A stretch of 64,000 nucleotides of DNA from an uncultured Lachnospiraceae bacterium. GTDB lineage: Bacteria > Bacillota > Clostridia > Lachnospirales > Lachnospiraceae. The position numbers and the translations under genes are program-made. The stretch is from positions 1 to 64,000 of the forward strand of contig UQDA01000003.1 in the NCBI GenBank assembly GCA_900539715.1, read 5' to 3'. The notes under the pieces were generated by a model. It did no database searches, was not told where the DNA came from, and was given only the letters and a program-made list of their open reading frames with translations. Positions 33,903-42,404 of this stretch are shown piece after piece; position 1 is the stretch's first letter, and every line of letters starts with the position of its first letter.

Positions 33903-35060
33903 ATGAAAAAGAAAGAGGAACAGCCGGTGCGTGTATTGCAGGTGCTGGGCGGGACGGGTCTGGGCGGCGCGGAGAGCCGCGTCATGGACCTGTATCGGAG
34001 CATCGACCGGACAAGAGTACAGTTTGACTTTGCGGTCCATACGACCCAGAAGGGCTTTTTTGATGATGAAATACGGGCTCTGGGGGGAAATATCTATGCG
34101 TTGCCCCGGTTTCAGGGATATAATTTTTTTGCCTATCGAAAGGCGTGGAAGCGTTTTTTTGCAGAGCATCCGGGTTATGCGTTTGTGCATGGTCATATGA
34201 CGAGCACGGCGTCGGTCTATCTGCCTCTGGCAAAGCAGGCGGGGATACCCGTAACGGCGGCGCATGCCAGGAGCGCAGGAGTGGACGGAGGCTTAAAAGG
34301 AATGCTGACCCGGCTGATGCGTCTGCCGCTCTGGAAAAGGACTGATTATTGCCTGGCAGCATCCGGGCTGGCCGGCGAAGCGGTATTCGGCAAAAAAGCG
34401 GTGGAGCAGGGAAAGGTCATCGTGCTGCCGAATGCGATCTCGGCATCGAAATACGCTTATGACCCGGAGAAGAGGGAGAAGCTGCGGGCAGAGCTGGGAG
34501 TGGGGAACGCATTTGTGATCGGTCATGTGGGACGTTTCCATCCCTGCAAAAACCACGCGTTTCTGATAGAGATTTTCGGAAAAGTATGTGAAAAAAATCC
34601 GGACAGCCGTCTGCTTCTTCTGGGGGAGGGAAGCGGGATGGAAAGCATCCGTCAGAAGGCATGCGGGCTTGGGGTAGAAGACAGGGTTCTCTTTTTAGGA
34701 AACCGGGCGAACGTACAGGATTATTATCAGGCGATGGATATGTTCGTATTCCCGTCTTTTTATGAGGGTCTTCCCGGTACTGTACTGGAGGCACAGACGG
34801 CGGGACTGCCCTGTCTGATATCGGACCGCATTACACAAGAAGTGTGTGTGACGGAGCTGGTAAAGCGGCTGGCGCTGGAAGCAGATGCACAGCTGTGGGC
34901 AGAGGAGGTGCTGGAAGCGTCGGAAGCTGTCAGCAGGAAAAGCCGGCTGGAGGAAATCCGGGAAAGCGGTTTTGATACGGAGCGGCAGGTGGCGCTGATG
35001 CAGCAGTTTTATGAAACGGGCAGACTGCCCGGGGAGCTTGCCGGGAGAGAGGCGGATTGA
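33903..35060 (+). CDS. GT4 glycosyltransferase, EpsF-like
   Basis: GT-B enzyme (385 aa). The N-terminal QVLGGTGLGGAESRVMDLYR loop binds the acceptor; the C-terminal domain has GHVGRFHPCKNH and the donor region FPSFYEGLPGTVLEAQTAG. This N-terminal form is that of EpsF and CapM-type enzymes of Gram-positive exopolysaccharide loci. Donor and acceptor are unknown. Its translation start directly follows the tandem repeat array. Confidence 0.85.
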   Translation: MKKKEEQPVRVLQVLGGTGLGGAESRVMDLYRSIDRTRVQFDFAVHTTQKGFFDDEIRALGGNIYALPRFQGYNFFAYRKAWKRFFAEHPGYAFVHGHMTSTASVYLPLAKQAGIPVTAAHARSAGVDGGLKGMLTRLMRLPLWKRTDYCLAASGLAGEAVFGKKAVEQGKVIVLPNAISASKYAYDPEKREKLRAELGVGNAFVIGHVGRFHPCKNHAFLIEIFGKVCEKNPDSRLLLLGEGSGMESIRQKACGLGVEDRVLFLGNRANVQDYYQAMDMFVFPSFYEGLPGTVLEAQTAGLPCLISDRITQEVCVTELVKRLALEADAQLWAEEVLEASEAVSRKSRLEEIRESGFDTERQVALMQQFYETGRLPGELAGREAD

Positions 35061-35078
35061 ACAGCCGCGGGTAGAAGA

Positions 35079-35092
35079 GCCGTATAAGCGGC
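35079..35092 (+). promoter_or_regulatory. Leader hairpin before the FemAB-like gene
   Basis: GCCGT (35079-35083), loop ATAA, GCGGC (35088-35092), with one G-T wobble, just upstream of the weak ribosome binding site of the gene at 35107. The loop is the same as in the hairpin at 32092. Confidence 0.4.
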
Positions 35093-35106
35093 AGATTGGA
35101 AAAGAT

Positions 35107-35892
35107 ATGTATATTTGTTACAGGAAAAAAATGCTGCGGTTGGCGCAGATATGGTTTTATGATAAAATAGAAGAGTTTCCGGGAAAGGAAAGCGGGGACG
35201 CCCGTGATGCAAGGCGGGCGGATATCGCGTTTTACCACAATATCGCAGAGCCGCAGGAGGGACGGTTTACAATCTGTCAGACCTTCCACTCTCAGATAAG
35301 CGACCTGACACTTCCCGAGGAAGAGCTTTTTGCAAAGATAAGCAAGACGGAACGCTATCAGATACGCAAAAACAGCCGGGAGGATGTGGCTGTGAGGATA
35401 TGGAACAGTGAAGAGATCTTAAAAGACGGACAGGTAATAGAGGATCTTGCGAAGATGTATGAGGCGATGTATGCCTCCAAGGGGCATCCAAAGACGATGA
35501 ACAGGGAGCAGGTAAGAGCATACACACAGGCGGGAGGACTTTATATCACCTGCGTGGAAAAGGACGGAGAGCCTCTTGTTTATCATTCTTATACGGTGGA
35601 TCGGGACAATGCCAGACTGCTGCATTCCGTATCGGATTTTCGGGAAAGAGAGGATGCAAATCTTATCGCACACTCCAACAAACGGCTGCACTGGGAGGAT
35701 ATGAAGCTGTTTGCCGGTATCGGTATTAAAAATTATGACTGGGGCGGGATATCCAGCCTGACCGAGCCTAACGGTATTGATATTTTTAAGATGAAATTCG
35801 GCGGTACGCTGACAACTTATTATAATGTGATAACAGGCCAGACGCTTTTGGGCAGACTGGCAATGCTCGTTTTAAAGAAAAAAGGGCTGTAA
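35107..35892 (+). CDS. FemAB/GNAT-like acyltransferase
   Basis: Soluble protein (261 aa) of the GNAT superfamily, closest in appearance to the FemAB/BioF2-like acetyltransferases (GNAT_6). It has FAKISKTERYQIRKN near the start and SNKRLHWEDMKLFAGIGIKNYDWGG followed by FKMKFGG at the end, the paired signature of that group. Family members move amino acids from tRNA or acyl groups from CoA to peptidoglycan or glycan. Its substrate here is unknown. The ATG at 35107 is assigned by start context and by the neighbouring hairpin. Confidence 0.7.
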   Translation: MYICYRKKMLRLAQIWFYDKIEEFPGKESGDARDARRADIAFYHNIAEPQEGRFTICQTFHSQISDLTLPEEELFAKISKTERYQIRKNSREDVAVRIWNSEEILKDGQVIEDLAKMYEAMYASKGHPKTMNREQVRAYTQAGGLYITCVEKDGEPLVYHSYTVDRDNARLLHSVSDFREREDANLIAHSNKRLHWEDMKLFAGIGIKNYDWGGISSLTEPNGIDIFKMKFGGTLTTYYNVITGQTLLGRLAMLVLKKKGL

Positions 35893-35904
35893 CGGGAAAA
35901 CAGA

Positions 35905-37131
35905 ATGGAAGGGACGGAACGGATGGGAAAGGATGCGCAGGACAGCTCCAAAGCTGTCTCTCAAAAAAAGAATATCCTGCTGGTCGTGCCGAAGCTGGAT
36001 CAGGGCGGACTGGAGCGTGTATGTGTCCGCACGGCGCGGATACTGGGCGAGGACTGCAATGTTTTTATCGCAGCGTTTGACCCGTCCGAACCGGCATACG
36101 ACCTGACAGGGCTTTCCGTATATGACCTGCACGCGCCGGCTGCCAAAGGAAGAGCCGGCAAGGTGCTGCGGGTATTTGACAGGGCATGGAAGCTCAGAAG
36201 ACTGAAAAAAAAGCTTTCTGCGGATGTGACATACAGCTTCGGGCCTACGGCGAACCGGGCGAATATTGCTGCGGGAGGCTGCGGGGAGATGTGGTGCGGT
36301 CTGAGAAGCTTTGCGGACCTGGAAAAGGAAAAGGAGCTGGCGGTAATCGCACGAAAAAGCAGACGTCTCATCTGCTGCTCGAAGGTGCTGGCAAAAGAGG
36401 CGGAAGTGCGCTGCGGCTTTTCCGGTGCGGACGTTTTATATAATCCTTACCGGATAGAAGAGCTCTCTGATCTGGCAAAGGTACAGGATGAAGAGCTGGA
36501 AGCAGTGAGGGATAGGTTAAGGGCGTCAGGAGGAAAGCTGATCGTGTCGATGGGACGCGAGGATTATCCGAAAGGGTACTGGCATCTGCTGAAAGCGTTT
36601 TCCCTGCTTTCCCAAAAGCTGCCGGAGGTGCGGCTGTCAATCGTGGGGAGCGGCGACTTTTCGAGGTATGAGATGCTGGCGCAAAAGCTTGGAATCCGGG
36701 AAAAGGTAATATTTGCGGGAATGAAAAAAAATCCCTTCCCGTGGCTTGCCGCAGCTGACCTGTATGCGGGTGCGTCGCTGTTTGAAGGATTCCCGAATGC
36801 CCTTGTGGAGGCGATGTCTCTGGGAACTCCGGTCGTTTCGACCAACTGCATGACCGGGCCTGCAGAAATTTTGACGAAGGACTATGAAAAGGCTATGCTG
36901 TGCCCGGACGGACAGGACGGGGAATACGGAATTTTGACCGCGCAGCTGGAGCCGGGGGAAAATCTTGACCCGGATGTGATAACGGACGGGGAAAGGCGGT
37001 TTGCCGCTGCGCTGGAGAGGATGCTGACGGATGAAAAGCTGCGGTCGTCTTATGCAGCTGCGGCAAAGCTGAGGGCGGAGGACTTTAGCGAAGAGGCGTA
37101 CCGGAAAAAGCTTCTTTCGTTTATGGAATGA
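35905..37131 (+). CDS. GT4 glycosyltransferase
   Basis: GT-B glycosyltransferase (408 aa). A variable basic N-terminal extension of about 20 residues precedes LLVVPKLDQGGLERVCVRTA. The C-terminal domain has VSMGREDYPKGYWHLLKAF and the donor region SLFEGFPNALVEAMSLGTP. A longer insertion than in the neighbours lies between that region and the C-terminal helix. Sugar specificity is unknown. Translation starts 12 bases after the FemAB-like gene; a second possible start is the ATG at 35923. Confidence 0.83.
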   Translation: MEGTERMGKDAQDSSKAVSQKKNILLVVPKLDQGGLERVCVRTARILGEDCNVFIAAFDPSEPAYDLTGLSVYDLHAPAAKGRAGKVLRVFDRAWKLRRLKKKLSADVTYSFGPTANRANIAAGGCGEMWCGLRSFADLEKEKELAVIARKSRRLICCSKVLAKEAEVRCGFSGADVLYNPYRIEELSDLAKVQDEELEAVRDRLRASGGKLIVSMGREDYPKGYWHLLKAFSLLSQKLPEVRLSIVGSGDFSRYEMLAQKLGIREKVIFAGMKKNPFPWLAAADLYAGASLFEGFPNALVEAMSLGTPVVSTNCMTGPAEILTKDYEKAMLCPDGQDGEYGILTAQLEPGENLDPDVITDGERRFAAALERMLTDEKLRSSYAAAAKLRAEDFSEEAYRKKLLSFME

Positions 37132-37160
37132 TATTTTCAGGGAAAGTAGAGAAGGATGGA

Positions 37161-38252
37161 ATGAAAAAAATCGCGTTTCATTTAAATTGTCTGGCGCGGG
37201 CAGGAGCGGAGCGGGTAGTGACAAATCTGTCCGCCCAGTTTGCGGCAGAGGGCTATGAGGTGGTGATCGCTACCGAGTGGCAGGAGAAGGAAGAATATGA
37301 GCTGGACAGCAGGGTGCGGCGCGTGATCGTAGGGCCGGAGGGCGAAGAGGAAAACAAAGGCAGGCTTGCACGGATATGGCTGCGTTATGCGAAGCTCCGC
37401 CGTTTTGTAAAGGAAGAGAGGCCCGACGTGCTCATCGCCTTTGGCAGAAAGGCAAATTACAGGGCGCTGACTGCAACGCTGTTTATGAAACAGAAGGTAG
37501 TCGTATGCTGCCGAACGAACCCGACAGGACATTATGACCTTTTGGCGGATAAGCTTCAGATTCCGATACTGTTCCGCCATGCGGCAGGGTTCGTATTTCA
37601 GACGGTAGGGCAGCGCGATTTTTTCCCGCCCTTTGTGAGGAAAAATTCGACGATCATCTTAAATCCGGTCAACCCGAAATATATCGGTATAGAGCCGCCG
37701 ACAGAGCGCGCAAAGGAAGTGGTGCATTCAGGCCGGCTGGTGGATTTTAAAAATCATCCGATGCTCATCCGGGCCTTTGCAAAGGTACATGAAAAGCATC
37801 CCGATTATGTTCTGAAGCTTTACGGGGCGGATTCCGGAGACGGTACGAAGGAGATAATCGAGAATCTGATAGAAGAGCTGCACGCACAGGACTGGGTGCT
37901 CTTGATGGGCGGCAGCGATGAGCTGGAAAAGCTTTTGCCGAAAGCGTCGGTATACGCCTTTTCCTCCGATTGGGAGGGACTTCCGAACGGGGTTTTGGAG
38001 GCCATGGCAATGGGGCTTCCGGTCGTTTCCACAGATTGCCCCTGCGGCGGTCCTGCAACGATGATACGCGACGGGGAAAATGGTCTGCTGGTGCCTATCA
38101 TGGATGAAAACGCAATGGCGGAAGCGATATGCAGGCTGATCGAGGACCGGGAGCTTGCAGAGCGGCTTGGCAGGAATGCGGCAGGAATAGCGGATATCGC
38201 CAATGGAGAAGCGGTATTTGAGAGCTGGAAGAGCTATCTGGAATCGCTTTGA
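37161..38252 (+). CDS. GT4 glycosyltransferase
   Basis: GT-B glycosyltransferase (363 aa) starting with FHLNCLARAGAERVVTNLS and ending its donor site with SDWEGLPNGVLEAMAMGLP and STDCPCGGPA. It is clearly paralogous to the GT4 at 40963: both share the GAERV start, the EYEL segment, the GRLA.IW..Y/F..LRR helix and STDCPCGGP. An in-frame ATG at 37128 overlaps the previous stop, but AGAAGGA fits the start at 37161 better and gives the family N-terminus. Confidence 0.85.
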   Translation: MKKIAFHLNCLARAGAERVVTNLSAQFAAEGYEVVIATEWQEKEEYELDSRVRRVIVGPEGEEENKGRLARIWLRYAKLRRFVKEERPDVLIAFGRKANYRALTATLFMKQKVVVCCRTNPTGHYDLLADKLQIPILFRHAAGFVFQTVGQRDFFPPFVRKNSTIILNPVNPKYIGIEPPTERAKEVVHSGRLVDFKNHPMLIRAFAKVHEKHPDYVLKLYGADSGDGTKEIIENLIEELHAQDWVLLMGGSDELEKLLPKASVYAFSSDWEGLPNGVLEAMAMGLPVVSTDCPCGGPATMIRDGENGLLVPIMDENAMAEAICRLIEDRELAERLGRNAAGIADIANGEAVFESWKSYLESL

Positions 38253-38275
38253 GTATACAATTCAGGAGGAGTATC

Positions 38276-39046
38276 ATGTTTTCTTACGACGATTATAAAG
38301 AAATCATCCGGGTGATACAGTCGACCGGACTGCAGGCGGGATATGAAGAAGCGCTGACAAAAGACCGCTTCATCATCATGAGGCACGACGTGGAGTACAG
38401 CGTGGACAGGGCGTATGCGCTGGCAAAGGTGGAGAGCAGTATGGACTTTACCTCCACATGGTTTTTCCAGTGGACGAACAATTCCTATAATATCCTGTCG
38501 AGACGCAATCAGGACCTTATCAGGGATATGCACGAGCGGGGGCATGTGATAGGGCTTCATTATGCTCTCAACGGGCTGACAGATATGGAGCTTGTGAGAA
38601 AGCAGATAAAAAAGGAGATAGACATCCTTTCCGAGATGCTGGGCTTTCCGATCACGCAGTTTTCCGTACATCGTCCGTCTGCGGATGTGCTTCGGGAAAA
38701 TATAAAGCTTCGGGGTATTTTGAACGCATATCAGGATGAGTTTTTCACGTTTGCGGATAAGGTGACGGAGGAAACGGAGCTGAATGTAAAATATATGTCG
38801 GATGCCAATCACATCTGGCGTTACGGCTACCCGACGAAGGAAAATATCGTTGGCCATGACAAGGTGCAGATATTGACGCATCCGTTCGCATGGTGCAGGG
38901 AAGGCTACGATAACCGTGACAATTACGCGTCGCTGATACAGGAGAAGTATCGGGAGATGGTAGAAAGCATCAACAACGAGTGTAAAGATTTCTGCGAGTA
39001 CATGGATGAGTTTATGGCGGCGCCTTTGCTTATGCCGAAGAAGTGA
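38276..39046 (+). CDS. Polysaccharide deacetylase-like protein
   Basis: Protein of 256 aa with a NodB-like beginning: IIMRHDVEYSVDRAYALAK supplies the Asp of a possible metal site, and VIGLHYALNG and FSVHRPSAD supply possible His ligands. No signal peptide is seen. This type is frequent in surface glycan loci and is usually only annotated as hypothetical or deacetylase-like. AGGAGG lies 7 bases before the ATG. With the DUF2334-type protein at 33047 it is the second deacetylase-like gene in this half of the locus. Confidence 0.65.
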   Translation: MFSYDDYKEIIRVIQSTGLQAGYEEALTKDRFIIMRHDVEYSVDRAYALAKVESSMDFTSTWFFQWTNNSYNILSRRNQDLIRDMHERGHVIGLHYALNGLTDMELVRKQIKKEIDILSEMLGFPITQFSVHRPSADVLRENIKLRGILNAYQDEFFTFADKVTEETELNVKYMSDANHIWRYGYPTKENIVGHDKVQILTHPFAWCREGYDNRDNYASLIQEKYREMVESINNECKDFCEYMDEFMAAPLLMPKK

Positions 39047-39085
39047 GCAGCAGAAAAGTATGAAGTTTGACAGGAGGAAGGACGC

Positions 39086-40966
39086 ATGTGCGGCATCAGC
39101 GGATTTATCAGCAAAAAAAGGATTACGGTCGAACAGCTCATCGCCATGAACGATACGATGCTGCATCGCGGGCCGGATGATTCCGGCGCGGAGATTTTTG
39201 CGGCGGCAGACGGTTACAGCGTAGGGCTGGCGCAGCGGCGTCTTTCCATCATGGACCTCTCCCCGCTGGGGCATCAGCCGATGCATGCGGCGGACGGCAG
39301 GGTAAGTATTGTATACAATGGCGAGATATACAATTTTAAAGAGCTGAAACAGGAGCTTTCCGGTTATCCGTTCCGTTCCCAGTGCGACACGGAGGTGATA
39401 CTTGCAGCTTATGAAAAATGGGGTATCGGATGTGTGGAACGGTTTAACGGAATGTTTGCCATCGCGCTGTTTGACAGGGAAACCCAGGAGCTTTATCTGG
39501 TACGCGACCGGATTGGCAAAAAGCCGCTCTATTACTGGAAGGACGGGGAAAATCTGGTATTTGCATCGGAGCTAAAGCCCATCATGGCGTGTCCCGGTTT
39601 TCCGAAAAAAATCGACAGGAGCGTGCTCCCGACTTATTTATACCAGCAGTATATCCCGGAGCCGGATACAATTTTTGAAAATGTCAAAAAGCTTGAGCCG
39701 GGCACGATTCTGCGGTTTTGTGCACAGGGCGGCGATATGGAGAACGTCCGCTACTGGAGTATTGCGGACAGCTATCAAAAAGGCATCGCAGATCCGGTGA
39801 CGGATTACGGGGAGGCAAAAGAGCAGCTAAAGTCGCTTCTGCAGAAATCCGTTCGCAGAAGGATGGAGGCGGACGTACCGCTCGGGGCATTTTTGAGCGG
39901 CGGTTACGATTCCTCTCTCGTGACGGCTCTGGCGCAGGAGGCAGGCAGCGCTCCGGTCAAGACCTTTTCCATCGGTTTTGCGGAAAAGGAATATGACGAA
40001 TCCGGATATGCCGCGGAGGTGGCAAAATATATCGGAACAGATCATACGTCGCAGGTCATCACGGAAGGAGATATGCTGGAGCTGGTGGACAGCATCCCGA
40101 CGTATTTTGACGAGCCGATGGCGGATTCTTCGCAGATCCCGTCCATGCTCGTGGCGGCGCTGGCACGGAAAAAGGTGACAGTGGCGCTGTCGGGCGACGG
40201 AGGAGATGAATTTTTCTGCGGTTATCAGATGTATGAAAAGCTGGCGCTGGCGCAGAAGCTGGACGGGCTGGGCGGTATGGTGTACGGGGCGAGCCGTCTG
40301 CCGGGGATAGCGAGGCTGGGGCTTTTGGAAAAGCTGCCCTTTTCCGTGCGGACGATCGCGCAGAACAGGGACCCGCGCTATAAAACACAGCTTTGCTCGG
40401 ACAAATATCTGTCCTGTGTAAAGGCGCTGACAGGCACGGACGAGGTGCGGTTTGACCGGGAAACGGCTTACGGTGTGAAGGACTGGCAGATACGGCGGAT
40501 GCTCCTTGATATGGACACCTACCTGCCCGGCGATATTTTGAGCAAGGTGGACCGGGCGACGATGAAATATTCGCTGGAAGCGCGCTGTCCGGTGCTGGAC
40601 AGGGACGTTATGGAATATTCGTTCCGGCTGCCCCATTCGTTCAAGAACCATAAGGGATGCCAGAAATATATTTTAAAGGATATCGCGTATGACTATATCC
40701 CGAAGGAGCTTCTGGAGCGTCCAAAGACAGGTTTTTCCGTGCCGATGGATAAATGGCTGAGAGGGCCTCTGAAAGAGAAGCTGACGGATTATGCTTCGGA
40801 ATCGTTTTTACGCAGGCAGGGGCTTTTGGATGCAGAGGCGACGCAGGCTCTGGTGCAGGGATGGCTCCGGCAGGGCGACGGCGGCTCGTATACAGGCAGC
40901 AATTATTCCAGGATATTATGGGCGTTTTTTATTCTGGAGCAGTGGTATGAGGAATATATCGTATGA
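39086..40966 (+). CDS. asnB: Asparagine synthetase B-like amidotransferase
   Basis: Two-domain glutamine-dependent amidotransferase (626 aa). The N-terminal class II glutaminase starts at catalytic Cys2 (MCGISGF) with RLSIMDLSPLGHQPM and NGEIYNFKEL; the C-terminal ATP-pyrophosphatase domain has FLSGGYDSSLV and KVDRATM. In surface polysaccharide loci such proteins often amidate a uronic acid carboxyl (as proposed for WbpS) and do not make free asparagine. It is followed, with a four-base ATGA overlap, by a GT4 gene; a second copy is at 45001. Confidence 0.9.
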   Translation: MCGISGFISKKRITVEQLIAMNDTMLHRGPDDSGAEIFAAADGYSVGLAQRRLSIMDLSPLGHQPMHAADGRVSIVYNGEIYNFKELKQELSGYPFRSQCDTEVILAAYEKWGIGCVERFNGMFAIALFDRETQELYLVRDRIGKKPLYYWKDGENLVFASELKPIMACPGFPKKIDRSVLPTYLYQQYIPEPDTIFENVKKLEPGTILRFCAQGGDMENVRYWSIADSYQKGIADPVTDYGEAKEQLKSLLQKSVRRRMEADVPLGAFLSGGYDSSLVTALAQEAGSAPVKTFSIGFAEKEYDESGYAAEVAKYIGTDHTSQVITEGDMLELVDSIPTYFDEPMADSSQIPSMLVAALARKKVTVALSGDGGDEFFCGYQMYEKLALAQKLDGLGGMVYGASRLPGIARLGLLEKLPFSVRTIAQNRDPRYKTQLCSDKYLSCVKALTGTDEVRFDRETAYGVKDWQIRRMLLDMDTYLPGDILSKVDRATMKYSLEARCPVLDRDVMEYSFRLPHSFKNHKGCQKYILKDIAYDYIPKELLERPKTGFSVPMDKWLRGPLKEKLTDYASESFLRRQGLLDAEATQALVQGWLRQGDGGSYTGSNYSRILWAFFILEQWYEEYIV

Positions 40967-42069
40967 AACATGTGGCATTTTATATCGGTTCTCTGAAAAA
41001 AGGAGGGGCTGAGCGCGTATTTGTGAATCTGGCTTCGTGGTTTTTGGCGCGGGGCTATGAGGTGACTATGGTGACTCAGTACCAAAAGGAAAATGAATAT
41101 GAGCTGCCAAAGGGAGTAAAGCGGGTATTGTCTGACCTGACGCCGGAGGAAGAGGGCGGCAGGCTTGCGAATATCTGGAGACGCTTTCGGAAGCTGCGCC
41201 GCATTTTCAGGGAGACTGGCGCGGATCTGGTGCTGTCTACGATTGGAAAAAATAATTTTATGGCGATTTTGGCAAATGCGTTCATGCCTACAAAGGTCGT
41301 GGTGTCCGTGGTAGCGGAGCCGACAGAGGAGTATCCGAACGCGCTTATGAGATTTCTTGCAAAGACTCTGTTTTATTTTGCGGATGGCATCGTGATGCAG
41401 ACGACGGATGCAGTACGCTTTTTTCAGAAGAGCCTTCAGAAAAAGTGCGTGATATTAAAAAATTCCCTGAATCCGGATTTTGTGCGTCCGCGTTTTGAAG
41501 GCGCGCGGCAGCAGGACATCGTGGCGGTAGGGCGGATGGATGACAATAAAAACCAGCGGATGGCGATACGGGCATTCGGAAGGCTCGCAGAGCGATTCCC
41601 CCAGGCGAGGCTCATCCTGTACGGCGACGGCCCGCTCAAGGAAGAACTGGAAAAGGAGACCGCTCAAAGCCCGCAGGCAGGGCGCATCCTTTTTCCCGGA
41701 AGGGTAACGGACGTGCCGGAGAGGATTGAAAAGGCGTATGCGTTCGTGCTGACTTCCTTTACGGAAGGGATGCCGAATACACTGATAGAGGCGATGTCGC
41801 TGGGGCTTGCCTGTGTTTCGACGGACTGTCCCTGCGGCGGACCGCGGGACCTCATCCGGGACGGTGAAAACGGATTCCTTGTTCCGACAGATGACGATGA
41901 AGCGCTGGCGCAGCGGCTTGCGGAACTCCTGTCAGACCCGGAGCGGGCAGACAGGATAGGAAGAGAAGCGGCAAAGCTGCAGCAGGAATATGCACCGGAA
42001 AAGGTGAACGCAGAGTGGGAGCGGTATTTTGCGGGGATTGCGGGGGAGCGCTTCCGCCAGACCTCATAA
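40963..42069 (+). CDS. GT4 glycosyltransferase
   Basis: GT-B glycosyltransferase (368 aa) with FYIGSLKKGGAERVFVNLA at the start, VAVGRMDDNKNQRMAI opening the donor domain and SFTEGMPNTLIEAMSLGLA plus STDCPCGGPRD near the end. It is a paralogue of the enzyme at 37161. The start codon overlaps the asnB stop (ATGA), so the two are translated together. Confidence 0.87.
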   Translation: MKHVAFYIGSLKKGGAERVFVNLASWFLARGYEVTMVTQYQKENEYELPKGVKRVLSDLTPEEEGGRLANIWRRFRKLRRIFRETGADLVLSTIGKNNFMAILANAFMPTKVVVSVVAEPTEEYPNALMRFLAKTLFYFADGIVMQTTDAVRFFQKSLQKKCVILKNSLNPDFVRPRFEGARQQDIVAVGRMDDNKNQRMAIRAFGRLAERFPQARLILYGDGPLKEELEKETAQSPQAGRILFPGRVTDVPERIEKAYAFVLTSFTEGMPNTLIEAMSLGLACVSTDCPCGGPRDLIRDGENGFLVPTDDDEALAQRLAELLSDPERADRIGREAAKLQQEYAPEKVNAEWERYFAGIAGERFRQTS

Positions 42070-42148
42070 AAACGCTGGTATATTCACGGAAACCATGATA
42101 TACTGACATGATAGAGACCAATTTTCTACAGTAGAAAGGATTATTCTG

Positions 42149-42388
42149 ATGAGCAGAGAAGAAGTTTTTGAGCGTTTAAACGAAGTATTCCGGGACGTAT
42201 TTGACGATGAGACGATCGTGGTGGGCGAGACTACGACAGCAAACGACATCGAGGACTGGGATTCCCTTGAGCATATCAATCTTATGGCGGCAGTGGAGAG
42301 CGAGTTCGGTATCAAGTTTTCCATGGGACAGGTCGTAACGATGAAAAATGTAGGCGAGATGGCAGATATCATTCTGCAGAAGTTATGA
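42149..42388 (+). CDS. Acyl carrier protein
   Basis: Small acidic four-helix carrier (79 aa). The phosphopantetheine attachment site is Ser39 in DWDSLEHINL, and the final helix KNVGEMADIIL is typical. It is not in a fatty acid or polyketide setting: the next two genes are an MBOAT acyltransferase and an SGNH protein, the same company that DltC keeps in the D-alanylation system. No DltA-like ligase or phosphopantetheinyl transferase is in the window, so the cargo is unknown. AAAGGA lies 8 bases before the ATG. Confidence 0.92.
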   Translation: MSREEVFERLNEVFRDVFDDETIVVGETTTANDIEDWDSLEHINLMAAVESEFGIKFSMGQVVTMKNVGEMADIILQKL

Positions 42389-42404
42389 TTCGGAGAAAGA
42401 AAGG

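Noticed and set aside
38234..39286. Long minus-strand open frame of about 350 codons
   Set aside because: It lies antisense to the deacetylase-like gene and the start of asnB, has no recognisable motif or ribosome binding site, and is rich in His, Arg and Cys as expected from a shadow frame.
42083..42132. Promoter before the acyl carrier protein gene (CTGACA at 42103 with TACAGT at 42127)
   Set aside because: Both boxes are poor and the spacing is 18; an alternative TATACT at 42099 has no -35 partner. Too weak to list as a feature.
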